Made by a program: the position numbers and the translations under genes. 64,000 nucleotides of DNA, taken from NCBI GenBank assembly GCA_961205875.1, contig OY540809.1, positions 32,934,267 through 32,998,266 on the forward strand, written 5' to 3'. The stretch comes from Sialis fuliginosa. Lineage: Eukaryota; Arthropoda; Insecta; Megaloptera; Sialidae. How positions within the stretch are numbered: the stretch's first letter is position 1; every line of letters starts with the position of its first letter. Below are positions 47,266-58,795 of the stretch, piece after piece. Below the pieces are notes generated by a model, which had not been told where the DNA came from, made no database searches, and was given only the letters and a program-made list of their open reading frames with translations.

Positions 47266-48452
47266 AGGGTTCCGAAGTGAGTACTACGTGAAATGGTTGG
47301 AACCACTTACAGATGCATTTTTAATTTAGAAAAAAACATATAAAAGTGTCAAGTTCTACTAATTGAGATCTATATTTTGACAACCCACTTGCCTAGATAT
47401 CAAAATAAAAAATTCTATGACGCCTCTCCCTATAATTCCAAAATTTAAAATTATATTGTTGATTTTAATATTTGTCGTTGGTAGTCCCACCAAAGCCTCA
47501 TTACCAAATTTTTTTCAGATTTTTTGAGCCAGTAGTTACAGAGTTAGGGGGGGGGGGGGGCAGAATAAAACATTGCTTTTAGCCCCCTACAGACGACATT
47601 TTTGAGTTAGAAAAAAAATAAAAAATATGGTCATATTCTACTAATTGAGATGTACATTTTGACATACCACATGCCTAGATATGAAAATAAAAATTTAAAA
47701 TTCTATTACACCCCTCCCTATTATTCCAAAATTTAAAATTAAATTGTTGAGTTTAGTATTTGTCGTTGGTAGTCCCACCAATACCTTGTTACCAAATTAT
47801 TTTCAGATTTTTTGAGCCGGTAGTTACAGAGTTAGAGGGGGGGGGACAAAATAAAATACTGCTTTTAGCCCCCTACAGGCGACATTTTTGAGTTAGAAAA
47901 AAAAAATATGGTCATATTCTACTAATTGAGATGTACATTTTTAGATACCACATGCCTAGATATGAAAATACAAATTTAAAATTCTATTACACCCCTCCCT
48001 ATTATTCCAAAATTTAAAATTAAATTGTTGACTTTAGTATTTGTCGTTGGTAGTCCCAACAATACCTCGTTACCAAATTATTTTCAGATTTTTTGAGCCG
48101 GTAGTTACAGAGTTAGAGGGGGGGGGGGAATAAAATACTGCTTTTAGCCCCCTACAGGCATCATTTTTTATTTAGAAAAAAAAATAGAAAAAGGGTCAAA
48201 TTCCGCTTGTTTGGTTATACATTTTAACGTGCCACATGCATTGGTATAAAAAAAATATTTTTTTTAACTACCTGAAAAATTATTTATTCAATAAATTTGT
48301 ACATATTTAACTAGAGGGTGTCGTTTTACATGTTCAGTAAAAATTTCATGTTTCTAGCTTATATAGTTTACGAGCTATTTAGCTTTGAGTGAAATGGACG
48401 GACGGACGGACGGACGACAAAGTGAGATTAATAGGGTTTCTTCGGAACCCTA
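47266..48452 (-). mobile_element. E3: copy of element E, inverted
   Basis: Ends with GGACGGACGGACGGACGAC and CGGAACCCTA. Three tandem 278-bp-type units have G-runs (minus-strand C-runs) of differing length. Very close to E1 in its outer 200 bp. Confidence 0.75.
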
Positions 48453-48577
48453 AAAAACACGTAAGAGATTTCACAGATTTTCCTGACAGCTTAAATAGCC
48501 TTCCGAAACTTGTAACGGCCGTTACGGTTGCTTAATGAGCATTTTACAAATCTAATAATGGGTGCAGGGTTCTCTTT

Positions 48578-49230
48578 TAGAGTTGGGCATTTTAGTTCAT
48601 GACAGAGAGCGCTCCCTATAGTTCAGTAATCTTTAATGAACTAGTTCGTTCTTCTAGTTCTTTTAGTTCATAGAATTTTTTTCCGAACTATACGATGACA
48701 AAATTTATTGATTTAGATATATTGGATTGGATAGAAATGCAAACTGCTGCAATTTTGAATTCGTTATTAATTTATAGACAAGATCGATATTTTTAAATGT
48801 ATATATTTGCAATAATCTTCTTTTTTTTAAATCGAACCCTCGATATATATGAATATTTTGAAACATTATTTACTGTAGAGTAATATAAGCAATATATTTA
48901 AATTTCATTAAAATCTGTGACATTCCTTTTTGTTGATTGTCATAAAATAGTATAAAAATCACGTCCTTTTGAAAGACATATTGCATTCATGTGAACCAAA
49001 AAAATTCAATATAATATATCTTTATAAAAATAAATCCAAATTAGTAATAAAGTATTGAAAACGTAAATTATTAAACATAAAAATCGTACAATCTCATTTT
49101 TAGAACAGTGTATTTTAAGTGTATCGGGAACTATCGAACTAAAAGAGCGGAGCGCATACGAACTAGTTCCTCTAGTTCTCGTGTGGGAGCGCTCTTTTGA
49201 ACTAGTTCGTTCGTGAACTACACAAGTCTA
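48578..49230. mobile_element. hAT-type element, TSD TTCTCTTT
   Basis: Ends TAGAGTTGGGC and inverted TAGACTTGTG, with subterminal GAACTAGTTCGTTC and GAGCGCTC words on both sides. Exact 8-bp duplication TTCTCTTT at 48570-48577 and 49231-49238. 653 bp, no frame; non-autonomous. Confidence 0.88.
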
Positions 49231-50084
49231 TTCTCTTTTAACATAGTTAAATTGATAAAAATCAGTCCCTTTTTAAGTATTATTTCATGTTATAAATTTA
49301 TATTGTTATCAAAAACATCGTTTTATTTAGCATAAACTTGTAACTCCCGTTTCAATGGCCTCGCACTTTGGTGAATTTAGCACGAGGAAGTTGTTGGTAG
49401 ATTTTTTTTACAATGGTATTTTTGGTCATGAAAGTAATAGTCCAGCCAATGAAGCAGAAAAAATGGTCAAATGGGAAATTTTCCGGAACAGCAATTTTAT
49501 GGTTGATTCTTATAGATTTTGAGCCGCTGAACACGAAAAAAATAACGCGCCCGCGTGAGGAGTGGGGCTTCACCTCTAAAAATGGGGTAAAAAAGTGAAT
49601 ATCAAGTTTTTTTATCGTTTTTTCGATTTATTTCAAAAACTAAATCTACGATGGGGTTATATTATGGTTGAAATGAAATGAATCAATTAAGACCAGTTAG
49701 ATAAAATTTAACCAAAAAACACCTTTTCCAGAGGGTGAAAATGCCGTAAAATTGTTAATTTTCGGTCCTAATCAGTAAAAATTGAATAACTCTGGGGCAC
49801 ATCATCGCAGAGACTCGTATATTGGCTTAAATTCTTCCTAAAACTCCAAAGAATTGAGATCAACCATAAGATAACCAAATATGAATAGATTTACCAATGA
49901 TATTTGCCAATATTTAAGGGTGTGTCACAAAATATTTGTAAAAATTTGTGTTGCACTAAAAACCAAGTAAAAAAATCAGGAATCAATATTTTTTTACAAA
50001 ATTGCACTTGCAGCTTCTATTTATACCTACGATCAAGGCTGCATAAGAAAAAAAGTTTTTCATGCACATAAATGCATTTAAAAG

Positions 50085-51550
50085 CTGGCCCCCACTGGTG
50101 TTATCAAATTGGCTGTATCTTAAGCCTAGCTCACACGACGATAGATTTGCCACTGGATTGCTTGCTTGATTTTGTAACTGGGTTCCAAGCGAGCTGTCGC
50201 GCTGGGTGTTGTGATGGTTTCTATGCGATGTTTGCTGCACACGATGCAGGGTCGCTAGATGGCTCCGATACGTGCAAAATTACAGTTTAGAAAAATGGAC
50301 GCGGTTGCATTAGAAGTAATTCGTCGTAGACGATTAGTAATAAGCGTGTTTTAAAAAAGAAAAAAAAGTTCATCAAAAATAGAGCAGGGGACATAACAGT
50401 GCAGATTTTGGTAACAAATTTTATGAAAATAAAAATAAAAAGAATAAAATAAAAATAAAATAGATAAGATAAAATAAAAAGGGGTCTTCATTTACATCTC
50501 AGGGTTTACCAAAACTAAAATCTGGTCACCCTATTTGTAATGGTTATTATTATGAAATATAACCAAATAAATTTTGTAATCAAATAAATAAATTAATTTA
50601 CAATTTCGGCTTGTTGATTTGACATTATTTTTTTATACTTTGGCACCAAAATACTATTCTGAAAAGATATTCGAATATTCAAACGTCAAATTATATGTTA
50701 GGTATTATGAATATCAAACAAAATTCCGTGGAATAATAGCTATGCTTACTAATAATAATTCTATACTATAGTTATTGCATTATAATAATCATCATTAATA
50801 TCACAGAACATATTAATATTAATAATAAAATTTATGAAATGTTTTTACATATGTATCTATCGTTGATCCTGATACAGCCACCTTAAAACTACCACCGGTC
50901 GTAAAAAACACGTGCGGCGTTTCTATTGGTTAACATAAAATCTAGCAACAAATCTATTACGAAAAATAGGACATGAACTATTACAGAATTCTACCTAGCG
51001 TCCACGTAAGGCAGCCAGTAGTAACGTCATTTTCCATTACAGTAACCATCGTAGTGGCAAATCTATCGTCGTGTGAGCTAGGCTTTAGCTCCTAGTTACC
51101 CGATTTCAATTTTCTTTTGTTTATTATAAAGTTCTTATTGAGAAGAATTTTTTGGATAATATTTATTGTTCTCTAAACATCGAGAGTTCCCCACAACTTT
51201 AGAAAATCTAAAAATTTCACTTTTTTCGAATATTTTTGCTGATTAAATTATTTTTGAAAATTGTGGGCAACCCTCAACACTAAGAGAAAAATAAATAGTA
51301 TCAAAAAAAATCTTATTAATAAGAACTTTACAATAAACAAAAGAAAATTGAAATCGGATAACTAGGATCTGAGATACAGCCACTTTGATAACACCGGTGG
51401 GGGCCATCTTTGACAGCCACCATTTTGTGTCCTGCAGGGATTTTCATGTAGCTACCTATCTAAAAATTTCCCTTTTGACTCTATCTATGACCATTGAATG
51501 TGGCATATTCCAATCAAAAAGTGTATCGCTATTTTACGTACAAGTCGTAC
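50085..51550. mobile_element. B2: copy of palindrome B, interrupted
   Basis: Matches B1 at GGGGGCCATCTTT, GCTGTATCT...AGCTCCTAGTTACCCGATTTC and the right end GTAC|TA. The left terminus is missing. Split by 50123-51085. Confidence 0.7.
50123..51085. mobile_element. 963-bp TIR element, TSD TTA
   Basis: The first 31 bp, AGCCTAGCTCACACGACGAT onward, are perfectly inverted at the right end. Flanked by TTA at 50120-50122 and 51086-51088. B1 at about 24315 has the site without it. A TWA duplication fits PIF/Harbinger-type MITEs. No frame. Confidence 0.85.
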
Positions 51551-52224
51551 TATAGCTATTTATTACGTTTTCTTACATTTTATTATGAAAAATGCATTTT
51601 GTGAATTTTTATGAGTTGATAAGGGTGAATATAAAAGTGTTAGGTTGTTATGAATCAATATACGCACATTAAATAAATTTTTATAGTTTATTTCTCGAAA
51701 ATACCTTTTTTAATTTTTTACGACAAAATGCGGTTTGATGCATTTTGATATGTATTTTAAATGCATTTATGTGCATAAAAAACTTTTTTTCTTACGCAAC
51801 CTTGATCGTAGGTATTGATATGCCCCTCCCTCACCGGACAATGAAATTTCGTCCGCCACGCTCTGAAGAATCTTTCCAGCTGTCGAATGACACCTCACCG
51901 ACGATTCTAGCTCAAACGGATCGCCGGCAAAACCCAACACTAGGGTAAACCGCCATCCGAACGCCAACACGTCAGTCCATCCTTTCTTAATGAAAGGGAG
52001 AAGGGTGAAGTTGCGAGTTGGCTCTCACCAACGAAGCGCAACCGTGGGTTGTATAAAGCCTCCCGATTTTGATGCAAAAGTAAGAAGTCCAGAAGTGAAC
52101 TCGAAGTCAACTCCAGGGACAAGTGCCTTATCTACCACTGCTGCCGAGTTTAATACTTGGCAGCAGAGGTGCTCTGAGATGCCACTCCAGTGTCGCTGAT
52201 TGACGACCACTGACACCACCACCT

Positions 52225-52510
52225 CACGTTGAGGACCACTGCCGCCACCGAAGGAGACGCCCACCGTCTGACGTTGACGACCACTGCCGCCCGCCGAAGG
52301 AGACGTCCACCACCGGACGTTTGAGGACCACTGCCGACTCCCGGAGACGCCCACCACCTCACGTTTGAGGACCACTGCCGCCCGACGAAGGAGACGCCAC
52401 CGCCTCACGTTGAGGACCACTGCCGACCGCCGAAGGAGACGCCATCGCCTCACGATGAGGACCACTGCCGCCCGCCGAAGGACGCCGCCGTCACCTCACG
52501 TTGAGGACCG
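52225..52510. repeat. GC-rich tandem array, about 45-46-bp units
   Basis: GAGGACCACTGCCG recurs at 52231, 52276, 52323, 52367, 52412, 52457 and 52503, each followed by a CCGAAGGAGACGCC word. About six units. Confidence 0.85.
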
Positions 52511-52854
52511 CTGACGCTCACCAGAGACGCCCGCTGCAGCTGTGACGCCCAAATTCACAGGCACGCACCCGAAGACAAGCGCCGTCTCCGGATCCGACAA
52601 GAACTCTGACCGCTGACGCCCGAAGAAGAACGTCGCCCGCTGAAGTCCGCCAAGAGACGTCCGTCGCCGCTGTGACACCCAAATACACAGACGCGCACCG
52701 GAAGCCGAGCGCCGTCTCACGACCAGAGACCACTGACGCTCCGAGAAGAACGCCGCCCGCCGAGAAACGTTCACCGCCACTGTGATGCCAAACTCACAGA
52801 CGCGCACCGGAAGCCGAGCGCCGTCTCACGACTAGACATAGCTTCCACCGAGAA

Positions 52855-53275
52855 GCCCGCCGTCATCTTCATGACGCCAACACAGCTTTCAGCGCGAAGC
52901 CCGCCGTCATCTTCATGACGCCAACACAGCTTTCACCGCAAAGCCCGCCGTCATCTTCATGACACCCAACACAGCTTCCACCGAGAAGCCCGCCGTCATC
53001 TTCATGACGCCCAACACAGCTTCCACCGAGAAGCCCGCCGTCATCTTCATGACGCCCAGCACAGCTTCCACCGAGGAGCCCACCGTCATATTCATGATGC
53101 CCAGCACAGCTTTCACCGCAAAGCCCGCCGTCATCTTCATGACGACCAGCACAGCTTCCACCGCGAAGCCCGCCATCATCTTCATGACGCCCAGCACAGC
53201 TTCCACCGAGAAGCCCGCCGTCATCCCAAATGACACCCAATCCAGCTTCCACCGAGAGGCCCACCATCACACGAA
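52855..53275. repeat. 45-bp tandem array
   Basis: About nine units of GCCCGCCGTCATCTTCATGA plus CGCCCAACACAGCTTCCACC. The 45-nt unit is 15 codons, so frames on both strands stay open, giving a repeating MTPNTASTEKPAVIF on the plus strand. A translated product is not supported. Confidence 0.9.
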
Positions 53276-54093
53276 TGACGTCTGCCCCATTGACATCTGA
53301 AGGATCGCACCGGCCCAGCTGATCCCAACATCAGCCCAGCCGATTCCAACGACACTGGAATCCCCGTCGATCCCCGTCAAGACAGAAAAGACGCCCCCCC
53401 CCCTTCCATTGTTAAATAACTGTATATTTTGTATGTAAATATTAACGACGAAATAAATATTCCTTCCTAAGCCAACATTGTTTTTATTTCCCGCTATAAA
53501 ACACAAACGCGGGGTACAATAGAAGATACAAGTGCAATTTTATAAAAAAAATATTGATTCCTGATTTTTTTACTTGGTTTTTAGTGCAACACAAATTTTT
53601 ACAAATATTTTGTGAGACACCCTTAAATATTGGCTAATATCATTGGTAAATCTATTCATATTTGGCTATATTATGGTTGATCTCAATTCTTTGGAGCTTT
53701 AGGAAGAATTTAAGCCAATATACGAGTCTGTGCGACGATGTGCCCCAGAGTTATTCAATTTTTACTGATTAGGACCGAAAATTAACAATTTTACGGCATT
53801 TTCACCCTCTGGAAGGGGTGTTTTTTGGTTAAATTTTATCTAACTGGTCTTAATTGATTCATTTCATTTCAACCATAATATAACCCCATCGTAGATTTAG
53901 TTTTTGAAATAAATCGAAAAAACGATAAAAAAACTTGATATTCACTTTTTTACCCCATTTTTAGAGTTGAAGCCCCACTCCTCACGCGGGCGCGTTATTT
54001 TTTTCGTGTTCAGCGGCTCAAAATCTATAAGAATCAACCATAAAATTGCTGTTCCGGAAAATTTCCCATCAAATTGCTTCATTCACTGGACTA

Positions 54094-54539
54094 TAATACT
54101 GATACTCTGTTCACATAACTGATATATTCCAATAATAACAAAAACATTCATTAAAATTTCTCGTAAAACAAAGACCCTCGCCACGTCTGACTGTACTGTG
54201 TCTGTCTGTGCATGATTTTCTCAGTAAAAGGATATTATTCCGGTTTTCACTAATGGATAGAGTGTTTCACGAGGGGGGTTAAGATGCACAATTTGTAGAT
54301 ATTTTGTGTGAATTTCATGCAATCGGAAAAAAATTGTCGGATATCTTTACGTAAATAGTTAACGATAAGTGAAAACAATGTTTAATAGGTTTATTACAGA
54401 TTAAAATTATATCCCCCAGGTAACACCGGGTTTAATGCTCTAGTTAATAACTAAATGTCACCGTTAATTCTTTTTTACAAAAAAATTGTAAATATAATGA
54501 ATAATAACGGCGAAATGCACGATCATGATAGGTTCCGTA
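54094..54539. other. Spacer between T4 and the old copia
   Basis: No feature recognised; the outer edge of the copia LTR may lie somewhere inside. Confidence 0.35.
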
Positions 54540-54786
54540 GTCATTCTCACTACGATTTATGATAATTATTTAAACTGGTGATTGGGTTTCGTTTTATTAA
54601 TACTTCTCTTAATACTTTGCTATATTTTATTCACATAATTTTTTTTATTTCAATTATCCTTTATTAACAACGTGCCACATTTTCTGTTACATTATTACAT
54701 TCTCTTTTCATAGATTACCTTCTATATCTACTCACTCTTACTTCACCCCTAGATAACTTGCAAACCCGCGATGCCAACCTTCAACA
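54540..54786 (-). repeat. 3' LTR (outer end uncertain) of the old copia
   Basis: On the minus strand GAGGAAGAG (purine tract) is followed by TGTTGAAGG at 54786. AATAAA-type signals occur near 54600-54635. The outer end was not located. Confidence 0.55.
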
Positions 54787-54812
54787 CTCTTCCTCATCGC
54801 CGTTTGTAACTT

Positions 54813-54901
54813 TCACAATTTTAACAATCCTTTTACATTTTCTATTAACCCTAACTCTTTCACAAAAAACTCAAAATCCTTTTTATTTAACGGTTTTGTA
54901 A
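54813..54901 (-). pseudogene. C-terminal tail of copia Pol beyond the MULE-like insertion
   Basis: The reading frame interrupted at 57248 resumes exactly here, once one copy of the 9-bp duplication is counted, with the typical TKPL copia ending, and stops at TGA (54815-54813). This proves that the 2.3-kb block between is an insertion. Confidence 0.85.
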
Positions 54902-54959
54902 ATGACCATGAACTTAGCGAAGCACCTATTGCTAATCAAAACGAAATTAGGTGGATTAT

Positions 54960-57190
54960 TTGTTGCTAATTAGTTACGCTGATTTTGATTTTGTTGCTCA
55001 ATTTTTTCTTTAAATAGCTTCAGACAAATCAGAACACGGCTGAGAATTTGTTGCTAATTAGTTGCTAATTAGTTACGCTGATTTTGATTTTGTTGCTCAA
55101 TTTTTTCTTTATTTTTTGGGGTTTTTCGCTAAGTTCATATGAACTTAGCGGAGCACCTCCCTTAAATAAGCTTCAGGCGAATCAGAACACGGCTGAAAAT
55201 TTGTTGCTAATTAGTTATGCTGATTTTGATTTTGTTGCTCAATTTTTTTTTTTTTTGGGGTTTTTCGCTAAGTTTATATGCAGTTTGCGAAGCACTCCCC
55301 CTTAAATTAGCTTCAGACGAATTAAAACACAGCTGAGAATTTGTTGCTAATTAGTTACACTGATTTTGATTTTGTTGCTCAATTTTTTCTGTATTTTTTT
55401 GGGTTTTTCGCTAAGTTTATCTGCATTTTGCGAAGAACTCCCCTTTAAATTAGCTTCAGACGAATTAGAACAGAGCTGAGAATTTGTTGCTAATTAGTTA
55501 CGCTGATTTTGATTTTATTGCTCAATTTTTTCATTATTTTTTGGGTTCTTCGCTAAGTTCATATGAACTAATATTCATAATACAATTAAACTAATATTTA
55601 TAATACCAAGGCGAGTTTTATTTCTGACCAATTCCATTTAAATTTTTCATATTCATATTAAAAAAATATTCACATAAACTATAACCTGATTTTGATTTTG
55701 TTGCTCAATTTTTACTGTATTTTTTGGGGTTTTTCGCTAAGTTAATATGCAGTTTGCGAAGAACTCCCCCTTAAAATTGCTTCAGACGAATCAGACCACG
55801 GTTGAGAATTTGTTGCTAATTAGTTGCTAATTAGTTACGCTGATTTTGATTTTGTTGCTCAATTTTTTCTTTATTTTTTTGGGTTCTTCGCTAAGTTCAT
55901 ATGAACTTAGCGAAGCACCCCCCTTAAATTAGCTTCAGACGAATCAGAACACAGCTGAGATTTTGTTGCTAATTACAAAAAAAAAAATTGCCGTAAGTAA
56001 AATTTTTCGATGCGCTTGTGCATGTCGATTTTTTTAACATTAAAACATATTATTGTTATTGTATATACCTGTATGTACTGTTAGACATGATAAAGCTAAT
56101 TTAAGGGGGAGTACTTCGCAAACTGCATATAAACTTAGCGAAGCACCCAAAACAATAAAAACAAGCTTGGTGTGGGGTCAGTGGCGTATTTACCATGGGG
56201 CCATGGTCTAGGGCGGCAGGCTGAGAGGGGCGGCAGATTTATTTAGTTTCTTTTAGTTTAATACAGAATATTAAAAACAATAGGAAGACAAAAAATTAGT
56301 AGTGAAAAAAAAGGTCCCCAGTTTTTAATTTTTATTATATTTTGTTCTACAGCGCTTATAAAAACAGTTATCACTTTTATCAAAAATTAATTATATTTTC
56401 TCTTGGTACAGGGGCGGAAATTTTTTTTTGCCCAGGGCGGCACTTAAGGTAAATACGCCACTGGGTGGGGTGAAACCCTTTAGGTCCACACAATCAACTT
56501 CCCAACACAGTATGATTATAAATATTTGAATACTGATTATTTATTGTTTCCGTATAGTTTATGTGAATATTTTTTTAATATGAATATGAAAAATTTAAAT
56601 AGAATTGGTCAGAAATAAAACTCACCTTGGTATTATAAATATTAGTTTAATTGTATTATGAATATTAGTTCATATGAACTTAGCGAAGAACCCAAAAAAT
56701 AATGAAAAAATTGAGCAATAAAATCAAAATCAGTGTAACTAATTAGCAACAAATTCTCAGCTCTGTTCTAATTCGTCTGAAGCTAATTTAAAGGGGAGTT
56801 CTTCGCAAACTGCATATAAACTTAGCGAAAAACCCAAAAAAAATACAGAAAAAATTGAGCAACAAAATCAAAATCAGTGTAACTAATTAGCAACAAATTC
56901 TCAGCTGTGTTTTAATTCGTCTGAAGCTAATTTAAGGGGGAGTGCTTCGCAAACTGCATATAAACTTAGCGAAAAACCCAAAAAAAAAAAAAAATTGAGC
57001 AACATAATCAAAATCAGCATAACTAATTAGCAACTAATTAACAACAAATTTTCAGCTGTGTTCTGATTCGCCTGAAGCTTATTTAAGGGAGGTGCTCCGC
57101 TAAGTTCATATGAACTTAGCGAAGCACCTAAAAAAATAAAGAAAAAATTGAGCAACAAAATCAAAATCAGCGTAACTAATTAGCAACAAA
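54960..57190. repeat. Mirrored tandem array of about 142-bp units
   Basis: GATTTTGATTTTGTTGCTC recurs at about 54979, 55079, 55221, 55361, 55506, 55680 and 55846, and inverted from about 56710 to 57170. Spacing 100-174, mostly 140-145. Each unit includes the hairpin AAGTTCATATGAACTT. Confidence 0.8.
56179..56463. mobile_element. 285-bp hAT-type MITE
   Basis: Ends CAGTGGCGTATTTACC and its inverse. Flanks TGTGGGGT (56171-56178) and GGTGGGGT (56464-56471), 7 of 8 alike. Inner GGGCGGCA words on both sides. Confidence 0.88.
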
Positions 57191-57247
57191 TAATCCACCT
57201 AATTTCGTTTTGATTAGCAATAGGTGCTTCGCTAAGTTCATGGTCAT

Positions 57248-57675
57248 GTTTTGTAAATATGTCAGCTATCTGACTTTTAGTACATAAATATGATATATTA
57301 ATAATTCCCTCTTCTACCTTCTGTTTTATGAAATTATATTTTATATCTATATGCTTTAATCTCTTTTGATCTGGATTTTTAACAGCTTTTATTGTACTCT
57401 GATTATCTTCAAAAATAGTTATTTGGTTAATTTCTATATTTAAATCTAATAATAATTTTTTAAGTCAACAAGCCTCCATTGAAGCTTCACATAAAGATAC
57501 AAATTCAGCTTCAGTGGTACTTAAAGCTACTGTCGCTTGTTTTCTGGACTTCCATACTACTGTATTATTATAAACCTTAAACAAATATCCTGTAACTGAT
57601 TTTCTATCGCCTTCACGCGCCCAATCGGCATCGGCATAACCTACTATAGGTACACTTTCGTTACATTTTGTATAC
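57248..57675 (-). pseudogene. RNase H domain of the old copia
   Basis: Encodes the RNase H part of Pol: GYADADWAREGDRKS, then ALSTTEAEF, and, after an in-frame TGA where a Trp codon is expected (about 57464-57466), the DNQST and KHIDIKYNFIKQ segments. The frame is otherwise clean to the insertion at 57247. Roughly 35 residues that normally link the RT to this domain are missing upstream. Confidence 0.85.
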
Positions 57676-58795
57676 CGGGTGTTCCAGACCACCCGTCCAC
57701 TATGTTTTACGACCAAACTATTGAAGATAGAGTTTTATGATAAAAAAATTACTATATATATCGACCCTAAAGAATTTCAGGAAAATGTTTTCAACCCCCT
57801 AAAACTCCTCCTTGGGGGGTAGTTTGAGGGGTACATGCCCGTTTCTCAGCAAAATCAAATGGAACGGTATATCCAAAAGTAGATAATTTTAAAGATCATA
57901 AAAAAGTAAGAAACTTTTGTAGAAACATTTTTTTCATACATTCAATTGTTTAGAAAATATAGCGACTTGATCCTAAATTTTAGGGTTTTACTAAAATTGC
58001 TCTAGTTTCGTTAAATATTAATGAAATTTTATTTTTAAAATTTGTTTTGAAAGTAGAAATAACGAACTTTCTAATGATGTATGATTATTTGAGGTTTGGA
58101 TAATTTAAAGTGTCATACGCGACATATCAAAAATTTAAAACTTCAATTGGGGATAATTCAAAAATTTTAAATAGAATGGTATATCAATTAGCACTTTATC
58201 TAAAAAAATATATTTAAATTAACAACTTTTGTTAAGAAAATTTTAAATTATAATTTTTTTTTTTTTTGTAAATAAAATTTATAATTTTCTTAACAAAAGT
58301 TGTTAATTTAAATATATTTTTTAAGATAAAGTACTAATTGATATACCATTCCATTTAAAATTTTTGAATTATCCCTAATTAAAGTTTTGCATTTTTGATA
58401 TGTCGCGTATGACACTTTAAATTATCCAAATCTCAAATAATCATACATCATTAAAAAGTTCGTTATTTCTACTTTGATAATAAAATTTTAAAAATAAAAT
58501 TTCATTAATATTTAACGAAACTAGAGCAATTTTAGTAAAACCCTAAAATTTAGGATCAAGTCGCCATATTTTCTAAACAATTGAATGTATGAAAAAATTT
58601 TTCGTATAAAAGTTTCTTACTTTTTTATGATCTTCAAAATTATCAACTTTTGGATATACCGTTCCATTTGATTTTGCTGAGAAACGGGCATGTACCCCTC
58701 AAACTACCCCCCAAGAAGGAGTTTTAGAGGGTTGAAAACATTTTCCTGAAATTCTTTAGGGTCGATATATATAGTAAATTTTGTATCATAAAACT
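57676..58795. mobile_element. Palindromic element inside the RT-RNase H junction
   Basis: Arms 57735-58240 and 58285-58788 pair well (for example TATCGACCCTAAAGAATTTC, AAACGGGCATGTACCCCTCA). The left side continues to TACCGGGTGTTCCAGACC at 57673, a TA-type terminus, but the right side lacks the matching 55 or so bases. The right end has therefore been deleted together with part of the copia gene. Confidence 0.8.

Larger units (their letters stand above)
51821..53518 (+). mobile_element. Probable solo LTR, GC-rich, with internal 45-bp repeats
   Basis: It begins TGCCCCTCCC, ends GGGGTACA (TG...CA), and interrupts a T4-internal palindrome whose other arm (50005-50030) shows the continuous site. 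ATA flanks both ends, a short possible duplication. The base composition is strikingly GC-rich against its surroundings. Near the right end it has AATAAA (53452-53457) and TTTCCCGCTATAAAACAC. No primer site, gag or pol follows, hence solo. The many frames here (minus 52025-52465, plus 52959-53300, etc.) exist because the units are multiples of three. Confidence 0.5.
49438..54093. mobile_element. T4: TAGTCCAG-ended foldback, TSD TAA
   Basis: Ends TAGTCCAGCCAATGAAGC and inverted TAGTCCAGTGAATGAAGC. Flanked by TAA at 49435-49437 and 54094-54096. Arms 49438-50020 and 53520-54093 pair closely (for example AACGCGCCCGCGTGAGGAGT). The centre holds B2, a TTA-flanked element and a GC-rich solo LTR. No own coding frame. 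Confidence 0.8.
54902..57247. mobile_element. MULE-like foldback with 9-bp duplication GTTTTGTAA
   Basis: Starts ATGACCATGAACTTAGCG and ends with the inverse. Flanked by GTTTTGTAA at 54893-54901 and 57248-57256. Both arms consist of degenerate tandem units of about 142 bp with GATTTTGTTGCTCAATTTTT, TTCGCTAAGTTCATATG and TTAGCTTCAGACGAATCAG. The centre (56155-56480) holds a hAT MITE. Like the 26168-30424 element it opens with ATG and has a 9-bp duplication. No transposase. Confidence 0.88.

Noticed and set aside
52025-53270. Several GC-rich minus-strand frames as genes
   Set aside because: They arise because 45-bp tandem units are a multiple of three; all frames of the array stay open and have only low-complexity content.
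55084-55305. 73-codon frame in the 54902-57247 foldback
   Set aside because: Consists of two tandem units; not conserved between units.
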